In this document: in pieces, positions 36,641 to 45,854 of the stretch | How the letters are laid out: every line of letters starts with the position of its first letter | Numbering within the stretch: the stretch's first letter is position 1 | Assembly: GCF_036803785.1 (NCBI RefSeq) | Contig: NZ_DAIRTR010000003.1 | Coordinates: 1 to 51,952, forward strand | DNA: 51,952 bases | DNA from: Pelomicrobium sp036803785 | GTDB lineage: Bacteria; Pseudomonadota; Gammaproteobacteria; Burkholderiales; UBA6910 | Reading direction: 5' to 3' | Translations under genes and position numbers: made by a program | Notes under the pieces: model-generated | The model's input: the letters and a program-made list of their open reading frames with translations, nothing else | Databases searched by the model: none | Told to the model about the DNA's origin: nothing

Positions 36641-37252
36641 CTAGGTCTGGGAGGGGGCCGTGTCGCTGAACGAGGGACGTTTGCTGAGCTTGTCGTAGAG
36701 CCGCTTGAGGTTGGGGTGGGCGCTAGCCCAATCCAGGTCGGGCAGCCGCAGGCTGAGCCATCCCAGACAGCAACCCACGGCAATGTCGGCCAGGGAGTAA
36801 CCTTCCCCGTGGCACCAGCTTTTTTCCCCCAGCTCCTCGGCCATCATTTCCAGGCCGGCGGTCACCTTCCGCTGTTGCCGCTCGATCCACGCGCTGCTCT
36901 GCTGGGTGGAAGGGCGTTTCCCTTCCCGGTAGACGGCGATGGCCGCCTCCAGTACCCCGTCAGCGAGGGCCTCCCATCGGCGCACCATTACCCGGGGGCG
37001 GCCGTTGTCGGGAATAAGCCGGGACACGGGCGTGAGCCCGTCCAGGTATTCCACGATCACTCGGGAGTCGAAGAGCGCGGTACCGTCGTCCATGAGAAGG
37101 ACAGGTACTTTGCCCAGGGGATTGAACCGGGGAATGGGGGTGGCTTCGTCCCAGGGGTCGTGCTGTTCGAACTCGCACTCGATGCGCTTTTCCGCCATCA
37201 CGACCCGCACTTTGCGCACGAAGGGGCTGGTCAGGGATCCGAGAAGCTTCAT
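36641..37252 (-). CDS. Glutathione S-transferase family protein
   Basis: 203 residues. An N-terminal thioredoxin-like domain (MKLLGSLTSPFVRKVRVVMA, with the glutathione site NPLGKVPVLLMDDGTALFDS) is followed by an all-helical C-terminal domain (SLADIAVGCCLGWLSLRL). The Ser/Thr near residues 9-10 replace the Tyr of classic alpha, mu and pi enzymes. This GST is often found beside purB in Betaproteobacteria; its substrate is unknown. It is divergent from purB, with 117 bases between that hold its promoter. Confidence 0.85.
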   Translation of the reverse strand: MKLLGSLTSPFVRKVRVVMAEKRIECEFEQHDPWDEATPIPRFNPLGKVPVLLMDDGTALFDSRVIVEYLDGLTPVSRLIPDNGRPRVMVRRWEALADGVLEAAIAVYREGKRPSTQQSSAWIERQQRKVTAGLEMMAEELGEKSWCHGEGYSLADIAVGCCLGWLSLRLPDLDWASAHPNLKRLYDKLSKRPSFSDTAPSQT

Positions 37253-37287
37253 GAAAAGGTGTGGCTCGCGTCGAAGAACGGGAGCGA

Positions 37288-37296
37288 ATTATAGCA
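37288..37296 (-). promoter_or_regulatory. Extended -10 promoter of the GST gene
   Basis: Minus-strand TGC-TATAAT at 37296-37288 is a perfect extended -10. The -35 at 17 bases (AAGAAG) is poor, as allowed for extended -10 promoters. It would start near 37281, about 29 bases before the GST start. Confidence 0.5.
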
Positions 37297-37369
37297 TTGG
37301 CGAAAGGCCGCTTCTTCTGCGGGTACGTCCGGAGCTCCGTGATAGAATTGTTTTTTTTCGCAGCCATTC

Positions 37370-38740
37370 ATGAGCCTTTCTCCCCTCACGGCCCTGTCCC
37401 CGCTCGATGGGCGCTATCATGCCAAAGTGGAGCGCCTGCGGGATTGGTTCAGCGAGGCCGCCTTGATCCGGTTTCGGGTCAAAGTGGAAATCGAGTGGCT
37501 ATTGGCTCTCGCCGCCGAGCCCGCCATCCGGGAGCTTCCCGCCTTTTCGCCCACCGCGGTGCAGGCCCTGCGGGGGCTCGCGCAGCGCTTCGGTCCCGAG
37601 GACGCCGCGGCGGTGAAGGCGATCGAAGCGCGCACCAACCACGATGTCAAGGCCATCGAGTACTGGCTTCGGGAGCGGCTCTGCGGCCAGCCGGAAGCGC
37701 AGCGCGCCCTGGGTTTCATCCACTTCGCCTGCACTTCGGAAGACATCAATAACCTGGCCTATGGCCTGATGCTGCAAGGGGCGCGGCGGGAGGTGCTGCT
37801 GCCCTTGCTTGGGCGGCTGGAGGAGGCGCTCGTCGCACTCGCCCACCGTTTGGCCGACCAGCCCATGCTGGCACGCACCCACGGGCAGCCTGCCTCTCCC
37901 ACCACCCTAGGCAAGGAGATGGCGAACGTGGCGTATCGGCTGCGCCGGGCACGCCGCCGCCTCGAGGCGGTGATGCTCACCGGCAAGATGAACGGGGCAG
38001 TGGGCAATTACAACGCCCACCGGGTGGCTTACCCAGACTTCGACTGGGAGGGCTTCGCCCAACGCTTCGTGGAAAGCCTGGGCCTCGCCTTTAATCCTTA
38101 TACCATCCAGATCGAACCCCACGACGCCATGGCCGAGTTATTCGATGCCCTGGCCGCCGCCAACACCGTGTGCATCGATCTGGATCGGGACCTCTGGGGT
38201 TACATCTCCCTGGGCTATTTCAAGCAACGGGCGAAACCCGAGGAGGTGGGCTCCTCCACCATGCCCCACAAGGTGAACCCCATCGACTTCGAGAACTCGG
38301 AAGGCAATTTGGGGCTCGCGAACGCGCTGCTGCGGCACTTCTCGGAGAAGCTTCCCGTATCCCGCTGGCAGCGGGATCTCACCGACTCCACGGTGCTGCG
38401 TAACGTGGGTGTTGCCTTGGGCCATAGCCTGTTGGGCTACGAGGCCCTGCTCCAGGGGCTCGAGAAGCTGGAGGCCAACCCGCCCCGGATCGAGGAGGAT
38501 CTGGACGGGGCCTGGGAAGTGTTGGCGGAGGCGGTGCAGACGGTGATGCGCCGCCACGGGCTTCCCGACCCTTACGAGCAGCTCAAGGGACTCACCCGGG
38601 GCAAGGGAACCCTCACTCGGGAGGCGCTGCACCAATTCATCCAGGCTCTCCCGTTGCCCGAGCCGGAAAAGGTGCGGCTGCTGAGCCTTACCCCCCGGGA
38701 TTACACCGGCCTGGCAGCCCGGCTTGCCCGGGAGATCTGA
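37370..38740 (+). CDS. purB: Adenylosuccinate lyase
   Basis: 456 residues, the same length as the E. coli enzyme. It acts twice in purine synthesis, on SAICAR and on adenylosuccinate. The fumarase-superfamily signature GSSTMPHKVNPIDFENSEGN is complete; FACTSEDINNLAYGLML and ARTHGQPASPTTLGKEM hold the catalytic residues. There is no clear ribosome site; a T8 tract lies 17 bases before ATG 37370, and TAGAAT at 37343 is a possible -10. Confidence 0.96.
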   Translation: MSLSPLTALSPLDGRYHAKVERLRDWFSEAALIRFRVKVEIEWLLALAAEPAIRELPAFSPTAVQALRGLAQRFGPEDAAAVKAIEARTNHDVKAIEYWLRERLCGQPEAQRALGFIHFACTSEDINNLAYGLMLQGARREVLLPLLGRLEEALVALAHRLADQPMLARTHGQPASPTTLGKEMANVAYRLRRARRRLEAVMLTGKMNGAVGNYNAHRVAYPDFDWEGFAQRFVESLGLAFNPYTIQIEPHDAMAELFDALAAANTVCIDLDRDLWGYISLGYFKQRAKPEEVGSSTMPHKVNPIDFENSEGNLGLANALLRHFSEKLPVSRWQRDLTDSTVLRNVGVALGHSLLGYEALLQGLEKLEANPPRIEEDLDGAWEVLAEAVQTVMRRHGLPDPYEQLKGLTRGKGTLTREALHQFIQALPLPEPEKVRLLSLTPRDYTGLAARLAREI

Positions 38741-38822
38741 GTCCTCTTTCCGCGCGGGCACCGGCTTGAAATTCCGGGGGCTGGCCTCAATGTTTCGAGC
38801 GGTCTGATCGGGAGTGGGAAAA

Positions 38823-39674
38823 ATGAGCGCCCATGCACTGGACGTCAATGCCTCGGATTTCGAGGCGGTGGTGATCGAAGGCTCGAAGCGCCGGCCCGTG
38901 CTAGTGGACTTCTGGGCCGCGTGGTGTGCCCCTTGCCGGGCTCTCAAGCCCATCCTGGAGAAGCTGGCAGAGGAATACCAGGGCCGCTTCCTCCTGGCCA
39001 AGGTGAATTCCGACGAGAACCCGGCGCTCGCCATGCGCTATGGCGTGCGCGGCATTCCCAACGTGAAGGCTTTTGTGGACGGGCAGGTGCGCGACGAGTT
39101 CTCCGGCGCGCTGCCCGAGTCCATGGTGCGGCAATTCATCGAGCGACTTTTCCCTTCCCGGGCCGAGCTGCTGCGCCGGCAGGCGGCGGCCCTGCGCGCC
39201 GCGGGCCAGGCGGCGGAGGCCCTGGCGCGCCTGGACGAGGCCCAGGCCTTGGAGCCGCAAAACGAAGGCATCCAAGTGGATCGAGCAGAGATCCTGCTCG
39301 ATCTGGGCCGGGCGGAGGAGGCGAAAGCGCTGCTGGAGGGTCTTTCCATCTTCGCGCGCGACGAACCGCGGGTGGCGGCCCTTGTCGCCCGGGCCGAATT
39401 TGCCGGCGCCGAGAAGGAGGACGCCCAGACGCTGCGGGGGCGCATCGGCGCCGATCCTGGGGACCTGGAGGCCCGGCTCAGGCTGGCGCGCCACTATGCG
39501 AGCCGGGGGGAGTACGAGCCAGCCCTCGCCGAGCTCCTGGAAGTCGTTCGCCGGGACCGGGGCAGCTGGAAGGAGGCGGCGCGCAAGACCATGCTCTCCA
39601 TCTTCGACTTGCTGGGCAATCAGGGGGAGCTGGTGAGCCGGTACCGGCGGTTGCTGGCGAGCGCCCTTTATTGA
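38823..39674 (+). CDS. cnoX: Thioredoxin-TPR chaperedoxin, CnoX/YbbN type
   Basis: 283 residues. A thioredoxin domain (residues 1 to about 110) with VDFWAAWCAPCRALKPILE is followed by TPR-like helices (LARLDEAQALEPQNEGI, RLRLARHYASRGEYEPALAE). E. coli CnoX has lost the CxxC; here the redox pair WCAPC is intact, as in alphaproteobacterial members, so the protein may be an active thiol reductase as well as a holdase. Start ATG 38823 has GGGAG 8 bases upstream; a GTG at 38814 is in frame. Its stop overlaps the convergent dedA stop by 7 bases. Confidence 0.88.
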   Translation: MSAHALDVNASDFEAVVIEGSKRRPVLVDFWAAWCAPCRALKPILEKLAEEYQGRFLLAKVNSDENPALAMRYGVRGIPNVKAFVDGQVRDEFSGALPESMVRQFIERLFPSRAELLRRQAAALRAAGQAAEALARLDEAQALEPQNEGIQVDRAEILLDLGRAEEAKALLEGLSIFARDEPRVAALVARAEFAGAEKEDAQTLRGRIGADPGDLEARLRLARHYASRGEYEPALAELLEVVRRDRGSWKEAARKTMLSIFDLLGNQGELVSRYRRLLASALY

Positions 39675-40309
39675 CGCGCCGCCGCCCGCTGGCGCAGGTA
39701 CTCGAAGATCCCCGGGGAGATGGACAGGAGAATGATGCCCAGGATCACCAGGGTGAGGTTCGCCTTGACCCAGGGCAGGTTGCCAAAGTAGTAGCCGGCG
39801 TAGGTAAGAGAGGTGACCCACAGAATCGCGCCCGTCACGTTGTAGAACAAAAAGCGCCCATAGTCCATGGTGCCGATGCCGGCGACGAAGGGGGCAAAGG
39901 TGCGGATAATGGGCACGAAGCGGGCAATGATAATGGTCTTGCCGCCATGTCGCTCGTAGAAGCGGTGGGTGCGCTCCAAGTACTCCCTCCTGAAAAACCG
40001 GGCGTTCTCCTCGTGGAACACCCGCGGCCCGACCGCCTTGCCGATCCAGTAGTTGACCGTGTCCCCCAGGATGGCGGCCGCGATGAGCAGCAGCACCACC
40101 AGATGAACGTCCATCGCTCCCGCCGCAGCGAGGGTGCCAGCGACGAAGAGCAGCGAGTCGCCCGGGAGAAACGGTGTTACCACCAGCCCGGTTTCGCAGA
40201 AGACGATCAGGAATAGCAGGGCATAGATCCACACCCCGTAGTTTTCCACCACCCAGATGAGGTAGCGATCCAGGTGGATCAGGAGATCGACAAGGGTGGC
40301 GAGATCCAC
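39668..40309 (-). CDS. DedA family membrane protein
   Basis: 213 residues. DedA proteins are inner-membrane lipid or undecaprenyl-phosphate transporters of the VTT fold. VVTPFLPGDSLLFVAGTLA and IIARFVPIIRTFAPFVAGIG are the two re-entrant motifs with the conserved Arg residues. Four to five hydrophobic stretches. The start is GTG 40309; GGAG lies 14 bases upstream, so the start is not certain. It follows secF by 22 bases and probably ends the queA-tgt-yajC-secDF unit. Confidence 0.86.
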   Translation of the reverse strand: MDLATLVDLLIHLDRYLIWVVENYGVWIYALLFLIVFCETGLVVTPFLPGDSLLFVAGTLAAAGAMDVHLVVLLLIAAAILGDTVNYWIGKAVGPRVFHEENARFFRREYLERTHRFYERHGGKTIIIARFVPIIRTFAPFVAGIGTMDYGRFLFYNVTGAILWVTSLTYAGYYFGNLPWVKANLTLVILGIILLSISPGIFEYLRQRAAARQ

Positions 40310-40331
40310 GGGCGCGGTCTTTACTCCGAGG

Positions 40332-41267
40332 TTACGGCGTTGCGTCCGCCTGGCTCTTTTTTTCCGGCTTGACGAAGTCGGCGCGGGAGACCCCGAGCCA
40401 CATCACCACGGGGCTGGCCACCAGCACCGATGAGTAGGTGCCGACCACGATGCCGATGGTGAGGGCCAGAGCGAAGTTGAACAGTGTCTCGCCGCCGAAG
40501 AACAGGATGGCCAGCACCATGAGCTGGGTCGTGCCCGAGAGGATCACGGTGCGCGCCAGGGTCTGGGTGATGGAGTGGTCAATGATCTCGGCCGTGCTCG
40601 CTTTGCGCATCTTCTTGAAGTTCTCCCGGATGCGGTCGAACACCACCACGGTGTCGTTGACCGAGTAGCCGAGGATCGCCAACACCGCTGCCAGGACCGT
40701 AAGAGAAAATTCCCAGTGGAACAGGGCGAACAGGCCTAGGATGAAAACGATGTCGTGGGCGGTGGCGACCATGGCGCCCACGGCGAAGCGCCACTCGAAA
40801 CGCACCGCGAGATAAATCATGATGCCGATGGTAACCACCAGCAGGGCGAGGGAGCCGTCGTAGAGGAGTTCCGCCCCTACCTGGGGGCCGACGAACTCGA
40901 CCCGCTGGAGCTGCACCGTGGCATCCGCCGCCTTGAGGGCGGCGAGTACCTGCTCCGAGAGCTGGGCTGAAGTGACGCCCTCCCGCACCGGAAGCCGGAT
41001 CAGCACGTCGCGGGCGGTACCGAAGGTCTGCGCGACGGCGTCGCTGAAACCGGCGCCGCTCAGAGTGGCCCGAATCTTCGGCAAATCGGCGGCGTGCGGG
41101 TAGGTCACTTCCATGACCGTGCCGCCGGTGAAGTCCACTCCCAGGTTCAAGCCGCGGAAGACGAGCGCCCCCACGGCGAGGGCGAAGAATACCGAGGAGA
41201 CGATGATCGTCGCTCGGGCGTACTTCATGAACGGAAGGTCGCGCTTGAGGCGGATGATCTCGAGCAT
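40332..41267 (-). CDS. secF: Protein translocase subunit SecF
   Basis: 311 residues. SecF and SecD use the proton-motive force to assist export through SecYEG. One N-terminal membrane segment, the periplasmic motif NLGVDFTGGTVMEVTYP, then five membrane helices with YSVNDTVVVFDRIRENFKK, the conserved SecF signature. It lies 23 bases after secD. The N-terminus MLEIIRLKRDLPFMKYARAT is typical. Confidence 0.95.
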   Translation of the reverse strand: MLEIIRLKRDLPFMKYARATIIVSSVFFALAVGALVFRGLNLGVDFTGGTVMEVTYPHAADLPKIRATLSGAGFSDAVAQTFGTARDVLIRLPVREGVTSAQLSEQVLAALKAADATVQLQRVEFVGPQVGAELLYDGSLALLVVTIGIMIYLAVRFEWRFAVGAMVATAHDIVFILGLFALFHWEFSLTVLAAVLAILGYSVNDTVVVFDRIRENFKKMRKASTAEIIDHSITQTLARTVILSGTTQLMVLAILFFGGETLFNFALALTIGIVVGTYSSVLVASPVVMWLGVSRADFVKPEKKSQADATP

Positions 41268-41290
41268 GACGAAGGTCTACCTGGGGCGTT

Positions 41291-43108
41291 CTATACCGGC
41301 AGGCGCTCGAGGCGCCGCTGCCGGCCGTAGATCAGGTTGGTAATAGCGCGGGATACCATGACCGCGCTGAAGATCGTGGTCAGGATACCAATGCACAGGG
41401 TCACCGCAAAACCCCGCACCGGGCCAGAGCCGAGCCAGAACAGGGCGAAGCCCGCGATCAGGGTGGTGATGTTGGCGTCCAGGATGGTGTCGAAGGCCCG
41501 TTCATAGCCTGCGTGGATGGCCGCCTGGGGGGTATTGCCGTTTTTGAGCTCCTCGCGGATACGCTCGATGATGAGCACGTTGGCGTCGATGGCCATGCCA
41601 ACGGTCAAAGCGATACCGGCAATGCCGGGTAGCGTCAGGGTCGCCTGCAACATGGACATGATCGCCACCAGCAGGAACACATTGGCGGCGAGGGAGATCA
41701 CCGCGATGATCCCGAACACGCGGTAGTACACCGCCATGAAGGTGGCAATGGCGATGAAGCCATAGAGGGTGGAATTGAACCCCTTCTCGATGTTCTCACG
41801 CCCCAGGCTGGGACCGACAGTGCGCTCTTCCACGATCTCCATGGGCGCGGCGAGGGCTCCGGCCCGCAGCAGGAGCGCGATGTCCCGTGCCTCCTCGGTG
41901 TTCATGCGCCCGCTGATCTGTACCCGCCCGCCGCCGATTTCCTCCCGGATGACCGGCGCGGTGATGACCTCCGCCTGGCCTTTCTCGATCAGCAGGATCG
42001 CCATGCGCTTGCCCACGTTCTCGCGGGTGATGTTCTTGAAGATGCGGGCGCCCGTGCCGTCCAAGGTCACGTGCACTGCCGGCTCCCCCGTGCGGCTGTC
42101 GAAGCCCGGCTGGGCGTCGGTGATGCGATCTCCAGTCAGCACCACGCTCCTTTTCACCAGGAGGGGCGTGCCGTCCCGGTCGTGGTAGAGCTCGGTCCCT
42201 AAGGGAAGGTTGCCGGTGCGCTCCGCTTCCAGGGGATCGTGGGTCTCGTCCACCAGGCGGATTTCCAGGGTGGCGGTGCGTCCCAGGATCTCTTTGGCCT
42301 TGGCCGTGTCCTGCACGCCCGGCAGCTGGACCACGATGCGGTCCATGCCCTGCTGCTGGACGATGGGTTCGGCCACGCCCAGCTCGTTCACCCGGTTGCG
42401 CAGGGTGGTCAGGTTTTGTTGCAGGGCGAGCTCTTGCACCCGCTTTTCGGCCTCGGGCCGCAAGGTGGCTGAGAGCAGAAGCTCGCCGCCCCGCTCCTCC
42501 TCCCGCAGGAGAAGTTCCGGATAGTTCTTCTCGATCAGTTTCACGGCGTCGGTGCGAACGGCAGGGTCCCGGAAACGGACCTGGACCACGGTGCCCGTGC
42601 GGCTGATGCCGCCATAGGCGATCCTGTTCTCGCGCAAAAGCGTGCGCAGATCATTGGCGTAGCGTTCCGCGGCCTTCTCGACGGCTGCCTTCATGTCCAC
42701 CTGGAGCAAAAAGTGGACGCCGCCCCGCAGGTCCAGGCCCAGATACATGGGAAAGGCATGGATGGCGGTGAGCCAGCGCGGTGAGCTGGAGAGCAGGTTC
42801 AAGGCAACCACGTACTGTTCGCCGAGCTGGGTCGTCAACAGGTCCTTGGCCTTGAGCTGAGCGTCGGTGTCGGCAAAGCGCACCTTCACCCCCGTCGCAT
42901 CGAGGAACGCACCTTGGTGGGTGATGCCTGCAGTCTTAAGGGCGGTCTCTACCCGCTCCAGCAAAGCTGGATCGGCCTTGGCGGCGGAGCGGGCCGGGGT
43001 GACCTGGACCGCCGGCACCTCGGGAAAAAAATTGGGCAAGGTGTAGATCACTCCGACCAGCAGGATCACGCCGATCAGGAGGTATTTCCAAAGAGGGTAG
43101 CGGTTCAT
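41291..43108 (-). CDS. secD: Protein translocase subunit SecD
   Basis: 605 residues from ATG 43108 (MNRYPLWKYLLIGVILLVG); an in-frame TTG at 43117 is less likely. One N-terminal membrane helix, a large periplasmic P1 domain with YLGLDLRGGVHFLLQVDMKA, P1-base repeats, then a five-helix membrane block ending GMAIDANVLIIERIREELK and TLIAGFALFWLGSGPVRGFA. Slightly shorter than E. coli SecD (615). Linked to yajC and secF in the usual order. Confidence 0.95.
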   Translation of the reverse strand: MNRYPLWKYLLIGVILLVGVIYTLPNFFPEVPAVQVTPARSAAKADPALLERVETALKTAGITHQGAFLDATGVKVRFADTDAQLKAKDLLTTQLGEQYVVALNLLSSSPRWLTAIHAFPMYLGLDLRGGVHFLLQVDMKAAVEKAAERYANDLRTLLRENRIAYGGISRTGTVVQVRFRDPAVRTDAVKLIEKNYPELLLREEERGGELLLSATLRPEAEKRVQELALQQNLTTLRNRVNELGVAEPIVQQQGMDRIVVQLPGVQDTAKAKEILGRTATLEIRLVDETHDPLEAERTGNLPLGTELYHDRDGTPLLVKRSVVLTGDRITDAQPGFDSRTGEPAVHVTLDGTGARIFKNITRENVGKRMAILLIEKGQAEVITAPVIREEIGGGRVQISGRMNTEEARDIALLLRAGALAAPMEIVEERTVGPSLGRENIEKGFNSTLYGFIAIATFMAVYYRVFGIIAVISLAANVFLLVAIMSMLQATLTLPGIAGIALTVGMAIDANVLIIERIREELKNGNTPQAAIHAGYERAFDTILDANITTLIAGFALFWLGSGPVRGFAVTLCIGILTTIFSAVMVSRAITNLIYGRQRRLERLPV

Positions 43109-43169
43109 GGTTGGCAAGCGCTGCCGAGAGGGGCCGCACGGGAGCGGGTCGAAACATTGCCCACGGCGG

Positions 43170-43505
43170 TCATCCTTCGCCTTTCACCGACTTGAACGTG
43201 CCTTTGGGAAGCAGCAGCTGAATCGACTGCTTTTGTACCTGAATCTCTACGTTGTCAGCCACCTGCAGGGTCACGTATCCGTCTCCCACCTTGGTGATGC
43301 GACCGATGGTGCCACCGGCGGTGACCACTTCGTCCCCCTTCTGAAGCGCCTCGATCATCGCCTTGTGCTCTTTGGCCCGCTTCATCTGGGGCCGGATGAG
43401 CATGAAGTAGAACAGGACGAAGATCAGGATCAGGGGCAACAGGCTCAGCCAGTCGGCACCGCCGGTGGTGGGCGCGGCTTGAGCAAAGGCTTGGGGAATC
43501 AGCAC
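43170..43505 (-). CDS. yajC: Preprotein translocase subunit YajC
   Basis: 111 residues. One membrane helix (SLLPLILIFVLFYFMLI) followed by the conserved RPQMKRAKEHKAMIEALQKG and a small cytoplasmic beta domain (DEVVTAGGTIGRITKVGD). The start is GTG 43505 with GGAG 7 bases upstream. It lies between tgt and secD as in most Proteobacteria. Confidence 0.95.
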   Translation of the reverse strand: MLIPQAFAQAAPTTGGADWLSLLPLILIFVLFYFMLIRPQMKRAKEHKAMIEALQKGDEVVTAGGTIGRITKVGDGYVTLQVADNVEIQVQKQSIQLLLPKGTFKSVKGEG

Positions 43506-43544
43506 CTTGTTTCTCCGAGCAGGTTGATAAAGGCCTGAATTTTA

Positions 43545-44645
43545 TCACGCTCCCAAGGCCGCCCGGTTGAAGGCGGCGGCGTAGTGGGCATAGCGGCCCT
43601 GCCGGATCGCCTCCCGGGCCTCCCGCATTAGCCGCTGGTAGTAGTGCAGGTTGTGCAAGGTGTTGAGCCGTGCGCCCAGCATCTCGTTCACCCGCTGCAG
43701 GTGGTGCAGATAGGCACGGGTGAAGGTGCGGCAAGTGTAGCAATCGCATTCCTCGTCCAGGGGCGACAGATCCGTCCGGTAGCGGCTGTTGCGCAGCTTC
43801 ACCACTCCCTGGCGGGTGTAGACCCAGCCGTTGCGGGCGTTGCGGGTGGGCAGCACGCAATCGAAGAGGTCGATTCCCCGGGCAATGGCATCGATCATGT
43901 CGGCAGGGGTACCCACGCCCATGAGATAGCGGGGACGATCACCGGGCAGGCGTGCCGCCGTGTGATCCAGAATGCGCCACCTCGCCTCCTTAGGCTCGCC
44001 CACAGAAAGGCCGCCGATGGCGTAGCCATCGAAGCCGATGTCCTGGAGGCCTGCCAGGGACGCTTCGCGCAAGTGTTCGTACGTTCCGCCCTGGACGATG
44101 CCAAACAGGGCGTTTGGGCTTCCCTCGAAGGCCCGCTTGGAGCGCGCCGCCCAGCGTAAGGAAAGTTCCATGGAGGCGCGCGCCTCGGCTTCGCTGGCGG
44201 GATAGGGGGTGCATTCGTCGAAGACCATGGCCACGTCGGCATTGAGTAGGCGCTGAATGCGCATGGACTCTTCGGGGGTAAGGAAGCACCGGTCCCCATT
44301 CACCGGGGAGCGGAAGGTGACGCCTTCCTCGCTGATCGTGCGCAGCGGGCCCAGGCTGAAGACCTGGTAGCCGCCCGAGTCGGTGAGGATGGGGCCGTCC
44401 CATCCCATGAATCGGTGCAGGCCCCCATGGGCCTCGATCACCTCGAGCCCCGGCCGCAGCCAGAGGTGGAAGGTGTTGCCCAGCACCATCTGAGCGCCCA
44501 GCCCTTTGAGCTCCGCGGGACTTATGGCCTTCACCGTGCCATAGGTGCCCACCGGCATGAACGCGGGCGTGTCCACGATCCCGTGGGCAAGGGTGAGGCG
44601 GCCGCAGCGGGCGGCGCCATCCCGGGCGATTATCTCGAAGCGCAT
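43545..44645 (-). CDS. tgt: tRNA-guanine transglycosylase
   Basis: 366 residues. It swaps G34 for preQ1 in GUN-anticodon tRNAs, one step before QueA. Catalytic aspartates lie in DSGGYQVFSL and VLPTRNARNG, substrate motifs in VFDECTPYPAS and GYAIGGLSVGEPKE, and the zinc site in CDCYTCRTFTRAYLHHL with the ligand His in TLHNLHYY. It follows queA by 84 bases. Confidence 0.96.
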   Translation of the reverse strand: MRFEIIARDGAARCGRLTLAHGIVDTPAFMPVGTYGTVKAISPAELKGLGAQMVLGNTFHLWLRPGLEVIEAHGGLHRFMGWDGPILTDSGGYQVFSLGPLRTISEEGVTFRSPVNGDRCFLTPEESMRIQRLLNADVAMVFDECTPYPASEAEARASMELSLRWAARSKRAFEGSPNALFGIVQGGTYEHLREASLAGLQDIGFDGYAIGGLSVGEPKEARWRILDHTAARLPGDRPRYLMGVGTPADMIDAIARGIDLFDCVLPTRNARNGWVYTRQGVVKLRNSRYRTDLSPLDEECDCYTCRTFTRAYLHHLQRVNEMLGARLNTLHNLHYYQRLMREAREAIRQGRYAHYAAAFNRAALGA

Positions 44646-44729
44646 GAAGCAGCCATCACGAGGTTGGCGGGGAAGCTATGGAAAAGCAGAAAACAATCCT
44701 TTCCCTCTAAGCTTCGGGAGGTCCCCATG

Positions 44730-45761
44730 CTAATCCTGCTGCCTTTCGATCAGCATGGCATCGCCGTAGCTGAAGAAGCGGTAACGCTGCTCCACGGCAT
44801 GGGCGTAGGCTCGGCGGATGGGCTCGATGCCGCCAAAGGCCGACACCAGCATGAGTAGGGTCGATTTGGGCAAATGGAAATTGGTGAGCAGGCGCTCCAC
44901 CACCCGGAAGCGGTAGCCTGGCAGGATGAACAGATTGGTTTCGTCGGCGCCGGGGCGCAGGCTTCCCCGGGTGGCGGCCGCTTCCAGGGCCCGCAGGGTC
45001 GTGGTGCCCACCGCCAGCACCCGGCCGCCCCGGGCGCGGGCACGCTCCACTGCCGCCACGGTCTCCTCCGGTATGCGGTACCACTCATGGTGCATCACGT
45101 GGCGCGAGAGATCTTCTTCCCGGACGGGCTGGAACGTTCCCGCGCCCACGTGCAGGGTGAGGAAGGCGGTCTCCGCTCCCGCCTGCCGCAATCGCTCGAG
45201 CATCGCCTCATCGAAATGCAGCCCGGCGGTCGGGGCCGCCACTGCGCCGGGGGTACGGGCATAGACGGTCTGGTAACGGCGCTCGTCCTCGGCGCCGGGC
45301 GCGTGCTCGATGTAGGGCGGGAGGGGCACCTCCCCGTGGCGTTCCAGCAGGGTAAAGAGGTCGGCTTCGTCGTGGAAGCGCAGGCGAAAGAACGTCCCCT
45401 CCCTCGCCAGGACCGTCGCCGGGATTTCTCCCGCCAGCACCAGCTCGCTCCCCTCCCGGGGAGGTTTGCTCGCCCGCACCTGGGCAAGGGCCTCGTGCTC
45501 GCCCAACACCCGCTCGACCAGCACTTCCACCTGTCCCCCTGAGCGTTTTCGGCCCCGCAACCGGGCTTTGATCACCCGAGTGTCGTTAAATACCAGCAAG
45601 TCCCCGGGGCGGACGAGCTGGGGCAGGTCTTGAAACTGGAGGTCGTGCATCGCCCCGGTCTTGCCGTCCAGGTGCAGCAGGCGGCTGGCGCTGCGGGTGG
45701 CCGCCGGCCGCTGGGCGATCAGCTCCCGGGGCAGATAGAAGTCGAAGTCAGAAAGCCGCAT
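44730..45761 (-). CDS. queA: S-adenosylmethionine:tRNA ribosyltransferase-isomerase
   Basis: 343 residues. It builds the epoxyqueuosine ring on preQ1-tRNA. MRLSDFDFYLPRELIAQRP, LLVFNDTRVIKARLRGRK, APTAGLHFDEAMLERL and FHLPKSTLLMLVSAFGG are the family blocks. The start matches homologues exactly. No ribosome site is visible; a perfect TATAAT lies only 8 bases before ATG 45761, so the message may have almost no leader. Confidence 0.95.
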   Translation of the reverse strand: MRLSDFDFYLPRELIAQRPAATRSASRLLHLDGKTGAMHDLQFQDLPQLVRPGDLLVFNDTRVIKARLRGRKRSGGQVEVLVERVLGEHEALAQVRASKPPREGSELVLAGEIPATVLAREGTFFRLRFHDEADLFTLLERHGEVPLPPYIEHAPGAEDERRYQTVYARTPGAVAAPTAGLHFDEAMLERLRQAGAETAFLTLHVGAGTFQPVREEDLSRHVMHHEWYRIPEETVAAVERARARGGRVLAVGTTTLRALEAAATRGSLRPGADETNLFILPGYRFRVVERLLTNFHLPKSTLLMLVSAFGGIEPIRRAYAHAVEQRYRFFSYGDAMLIERQQD

Positions 45762-45769
45762 GGGCGGGC

Positions 45770-45775
45770 ATTATA
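45770..45775 (-). promoter_or_regulatory. -10 box of queA, possibly leaderless mRNA
   Basis: TATAAT on the minus strand ends 8 bases before the queA ATG. The -35 at 17 bases (CTGAGG) is weak. A start 6 or 7 bases beyond the -10 would fall within about 2 bases of the ATG. Confidence 0.5.
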
Positions 45776-45854
45776 AACGGGCCTTCCGTGATCCTCAGGG
45801 TAACGGGACCGATGGCAAGGGGTCAAAAGAAAGGGCTTCATCATCACCGCCTTG

